Source: Rikenellaceae bacterium
GTDB lineage: Bacteria > Bacteroidota > Bacteroidia > Bacteroidales > UBA932
Reading direction: 5' to 3'
Length of the DNA: 5,417 nucleotides
NCBI GenBank assembly: GCA_900769385.1
Contig: CAAGGO010000087.1
Location: 1-5,417 of the forward strand
In this document: positions 5,192 to 5,417 of the stretch, in pieces
How positions within the stretch are numbered: the stretch's first letter is position 1
Layout: each line of letters starts with the position of its first letter
The notes under the pieces: generated by a model
Databases searched by the model: none
Told to the model about the DNA's origin: nothing
The model's input: only the letters and a program-made list of their open reading frames with translations
Translations under genes and position numbers: made by a program

Positions 5192-5417
5192 ATGCCTAAA
5201 GCAAAAAGTAAAATAGAGATAAAAAACAAACGTGCCGGTTTTGAGTACGAGTTTATAGATAATTATACCGCAGGAATAGTTCTTACCGGTACGGAAATCA
5301 AGTCTATAAGGGCAGGCAAGGCCTCGCTTGTAGACAGCTATTGCTATTTTGTAAGGGGAGAGCTGTATGTGAAGAATATGCACGTGGCAGAGTACTGGTG
5401 GGGCACATACAATGCCC
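5192..5417 (+). CDS. smpB: SsrA-binding protein SmpB, N-terminal half (cut by contig end)
   Basis: The frame from ATG at 5192 stays open to the end of the window (75 codons plus one base), beginning [20 protein letters not shown]. SmpB binds tmRNA (ssrA) and brings it to ribosomes stalled on broken mRNAs for trans-translation. Family features visible are [20 protein letters not shown] (12-31), the tmRNA-binding core [18 protein letters not shown] (33-50), and the '[13 protein letters not shown]' strand region (56-68). The start fits the usual position, about 12 residues before 'NKRA'. The family is about 150 residues long, so the C-terminal half, including the basic tail that enters the mRNA channel, lies beyond this contig. 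The gene is divergent from miaA with a 50-bp intergenic region. Confidence 0.95.
   Translation, partial: MPKAKSKIEIKNKRAGFEYEFIDNYTAGIVLTGTEIKSIRAGKASLVDSYCYFVRGELYVKNMHVAEYWWGTYNA

Noticed and set aside
1..5417. Search for a mobile element, CRISPR array, tRNA/rRNA gene, toxin-antitoxin pair or new defence system
   Set aside because: All long stretches are explained by seven recognisable genes. No direct repeats, transposase motifs, cloverleaf or attachment-like repeats were seen.

Overview
The window looks like a short contig from a Bacteroidota (probably Bacteroidales) genome, most likely assembled from metagenomic or isolate Illumina reads. Three things point there. Several start regions carry the Bacteroidota sigma-ABfr -7 element TAnnTTTG (711-718, 729-736, 5158-5165, 5177-5184), once with a correctly spaced TTTG -33 box. 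Starts are preceded by A-rich sequence rather than Shine-Dalgarno motifs. The protein sequences also have a Bacteroidota flavour (a free-standing prolyl-tRNA editing protein, a GxDLY/SGNH hydrolase, and a MiaA with a variant 'GLEYKF' motif). The first 22 bases are Illumina TruSeq adapter, not genome, so real sequence begins at about base 23.

Layout from left to right. On the minus strand lie the first 28 codons of recO (cut by the contig end) and, upstream of it with a 22-bp overlap, complete rdgB. A compact divergent promoter region (691-759) separates rdgB from a plus-strand secreted S41 carboxyl-terminal processing protease (760-2388). A strong intrinsic terminator (2412-2447) follows that gene. 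A minus-strand run then reads, in transcription order, miaA (5141/5156 to 4236), a secreted SGNH/GDSL hydrolase (4180 to 3041) and a prolyl-tRNA editing protein of the PrdX/ProXp-ala type (3002 to 2472). Gaps of 55 bp or less and no visible internal promoters suggest one transcript. A second compact divergent promoter region separates miaA from smpB, whose first 75 codons run off the right end.

Functionally this is core housekeeping with a translation and genome-quality theme. RdgB removes deaminated purine nucleotides, RecO takes part in recombinational repair, MiaA modifies tRNA A37, PrdX deacylates misacylated Ala-tRNA(Pro), and SmpB works with tmRNA to rescue stalled ribosomes. The two envelope enzymes (S41 protease and SGNH hydrolase) are the only accessory-looking genes. 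I see no mobile element, CRISPR array, tRNA, rRNA, defence system or new multi-gene system. No stretch above 300 bases lacks a gene. The observations worth a second look are the adapter artefact, the two overlapping divergent promoter regions with very short leaders, the MiaA motif variant, and the uncharacterised secreted hydrolase inside a tRNA-quality operon.
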